From CAVZLD01 sp964522605 (lineage in GTDB: Bacteria > Planctomycetota > Planctomycetia > Pirellulales > Pirellulaceae): 7,413 nucleotides of DNA. Made by a program: the position numbers and the translations under genes. Positions 6,837 through 7,413 of this stretch are shown piece by piece; the first letter of the stretch is position 1, and every line of letters begins with the position of its first letter. The notes below the pieces were generated by a model, which was given only the letters and a program-made list of their open reading frames with translations, made no database searches and was not told where the DNA came from. The stretch lies in the NCBI GenBank assembly GCA_964522605.1, contig CAZFWV010000337.1:1-7413 (forward strand), given 5' to 3'.

Positions 6837-7068
6837 CCTGCACGCCGAGTCTGGAAAACAATCTCTCGCGAATCGCCGACCAGCTCTCCGTCTTCACGGC
6901 ACCCGAGTCGATTTCTTCGCTACGCCGCTTGATCTCACCGAGCCACTCCTCGGACAGCTTGGGGGGCTGATCGTCCGGAACGGACGATGCGAGTTCGTCG
7001 ATTAACCGCAACCGATCCTCAATCGGGAGTTGCGACGCCGAGGCGAGAATGTCTTGGTAATCGGGCAT
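6826..7068 (-). CDS. Addiction module antitoxin (Unstab_antitox family)
   Basis: An 80-residue antitoxin of the 'putative addiction module component' family (PF09720), first gene of the pair. It begins MPDYQDIL, as relatives do, followed by LPIEDRLRLIDELASSV (14-30), a charged helix around LSEEWLGEIKRRSEEIDSG (38-56) and the C-terminal SWSAIRERL (62-70). An in-frame GTG at 7077 would add three residues; I prefer the ATG at 7068 because the protein then starts where family members start, although neither has a strong ribosome binding site. The C-terminal half is expected to wrap the ParE/RelE toxin. A palindrome 22 bases upstream of the ATG is a candidate site for self-repression. Confidence 0.9.
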   Translation of the reverse strand: MPDYQDILASASQLPIEDRLRLIDELASSVPDDQPPKLSEEWLGEIKRRSEEIDSGAVKTESWSAIRERLFSRLGVQDAS

Positions 7069-7089
7069 CTCAGGCACCAGCCAATGTCG

Positions 7090-7118
7090 ATGGGCAGTCG
7101 AGGAGTCGACCTACCCAT
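7090..7118. promoter_or_regulatory. Palindrome upstream of the antitoxin, candidate operator
   Basis: GTCGA (7097-7101) and TCGAC (7106-7110) flank GGAG, and ATGGG (7090-7094) pairs with CCCAT (7114-7118) outside them. It sits between the antitoxin start and the -10-like box, where toxin-antitoxin complexes usually bind to repress their own operon. It may instead be one more interspersed repeat. Confidence 0.4.
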
Positions 7119-7122
7119 TCTA
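7117..7122 (-). promoter_or_regulatory. Possible -10 box of the toxin-antitoxin operon
   Basis: The minus strand reads TAGAAT, one base off the TATAAT consensus, about 50 bases before the antitoxin ATG. Only a T-run is found at -35 distance, so the call is weak. A start site from it would fall within the adjacent palindrome. Confidence 0.3.
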
Positions 7123-7190
7123 CCAGTTGTGGCCCTCCCAAAAAACAGACGCGGCAACTTGCGGCTGGCCCGCTTCTCCACCAAGGCAGA

Positions 7191-7250
7191 GACACAGACC
7201 TCGCGGAGGAAGGCTGGTGAGTCTAGGAGGTTCCACGCTGCGTGACGCCA
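7191..7250. repeat. 60-base interspersed repeat, copy B
   Basis: Direct-orientation match to 6404-6463 at 56 of 60 positions, 787 bases away. Its first 19 bases also match, inverted, positions 7327-7345 at 17 of 19, so it takes part in a second, nested repeat. Just beyond it, CCAGCG (7248-7253) and CGCTGG (7259-7264) form a small hairpin. Confidence 0.9.
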
Positions 7251-7262
7251 GCGCTGATCGCT

Positions 7263-7413
7263 GGAAGAACCGCCCGGGCTAGCCATCGCACGTTGCCACC
7301 TCCAGCTTCCCAGCTTCCCGAGACCACCTCGGCAAGGTCTGTGTCTTCGTTGGTGTTCGGAAGAACCGCCCGGGCTAGCCATCGCACGTTGCCACCTCCA
7401 GCTTCCCAGCTTC
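7263..7413. repeat. 55-base direct repeat with 96-base period, open at the window edge
   Basis: Positions 7263-7317 and 7359-7413 are identical over 55 bases. Each contains CAGCTTCC twice in tandem near its 3' end. The second copy is cut by the window edge, so the array may go on. The 41-base spacer holds the CCTCGGCAAGGTCTGTGTC segment (7327-7345), inverted relative to the start of repeat B. No credible gene lies here; the minus-strand open frame across it carries a repeated MASPGGSS only because of the DNA repeat. Confidence 0.9.

Noticed and set aside
7002..7382. 126-codon minus-strand open frame with a repeated MASPGGSS
   Set aside because: The amino acid repeat is a by-product of the 55-base DNA repeat, and the frame overlaps the start of the well-supported antitoxin.
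7263..7413. CRISPR array
   Set aside because: Only two units, 55-base repeats with internal duplications, and a spacer that shares sequence with a nearby repeat; no cas gene in view.

Overview
The window looks like a chromosomal stretch from a planctomycete, most likely a Pirellulales/Rhodopirellula-like genome. The case rests on several things together: moderate GC; sparse genes separated by large gaps rich in hairpin repeats; a secreted M13 peptidase and a secreted BNR_2 (sialidase-like) protein; a toxin-antitoxin pair of the 'addiction module component' (Unstab_antitox) plus RelE/ParE type; and a remnant of the ECF sigma factor family abundant in that phylum. This is inference from family knowledge; there is no marker gene in the window.

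Layout. Positions 1-348 are non-coding and hold a long imperfect inverted repeat and a possible promoter. Positions 349-2496 (+) encode an exported neprilysin-like M13 zinc metallopeptidase with all catalytic motifs intact. A 235-base convergent gap follows, with a GC-rich hairpin. Positions 2732-4393 (-) encode a two-part oxidoreductase: a possible GroES/alcohol-dehydrogenase-like N-terminal half fused to a Gfo/Idh/MocA NAD(P)-dependent half, of the kind seen in surface-polysaccharide clusters. About 450 bases with no convincing gene separate it from 4859-6016 (-), a secreted six-bladed-propeller protein of the sialidase superfamily. The two minus-strand genes could both concern surface or environmental glycans, but the wide gap makes a tight operon doubtful.

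From about 6130 to the right edge the DNA is a mosaic of repeats: adjacent hairpins, a 76-base composite palindrome, a 19-base tandem duplication, two 60-base direct repeats (56/60 identical) and a 55-base direct repeat with 96-base period running off the window. Inside this mosaic, on the minus strand, sit an antitoxin (7068-6826) and a ParE/RelE-type toxin (6836-6549) that overlap by 11 bases, with a palindrome and a -10-like box upstream. Immediately downstream of the toxin, in its frame, is a roughly 24-codon scrap of an ECF sigma factor N-terminus that stops at the edge of one of the 60-base repeats.

The most notable points are the 33-base identical inverted copies at 2574-2606 and 6331-6363 that bracket the two glycan-related genes, the sigma-factor scrap cut at a repeat boundary, and the toxin-antitoxin pair lying between near-identical direct repeats. 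I see no clearly undescribed multi-gene system; the novelty, if any, is in the repeat architecture.
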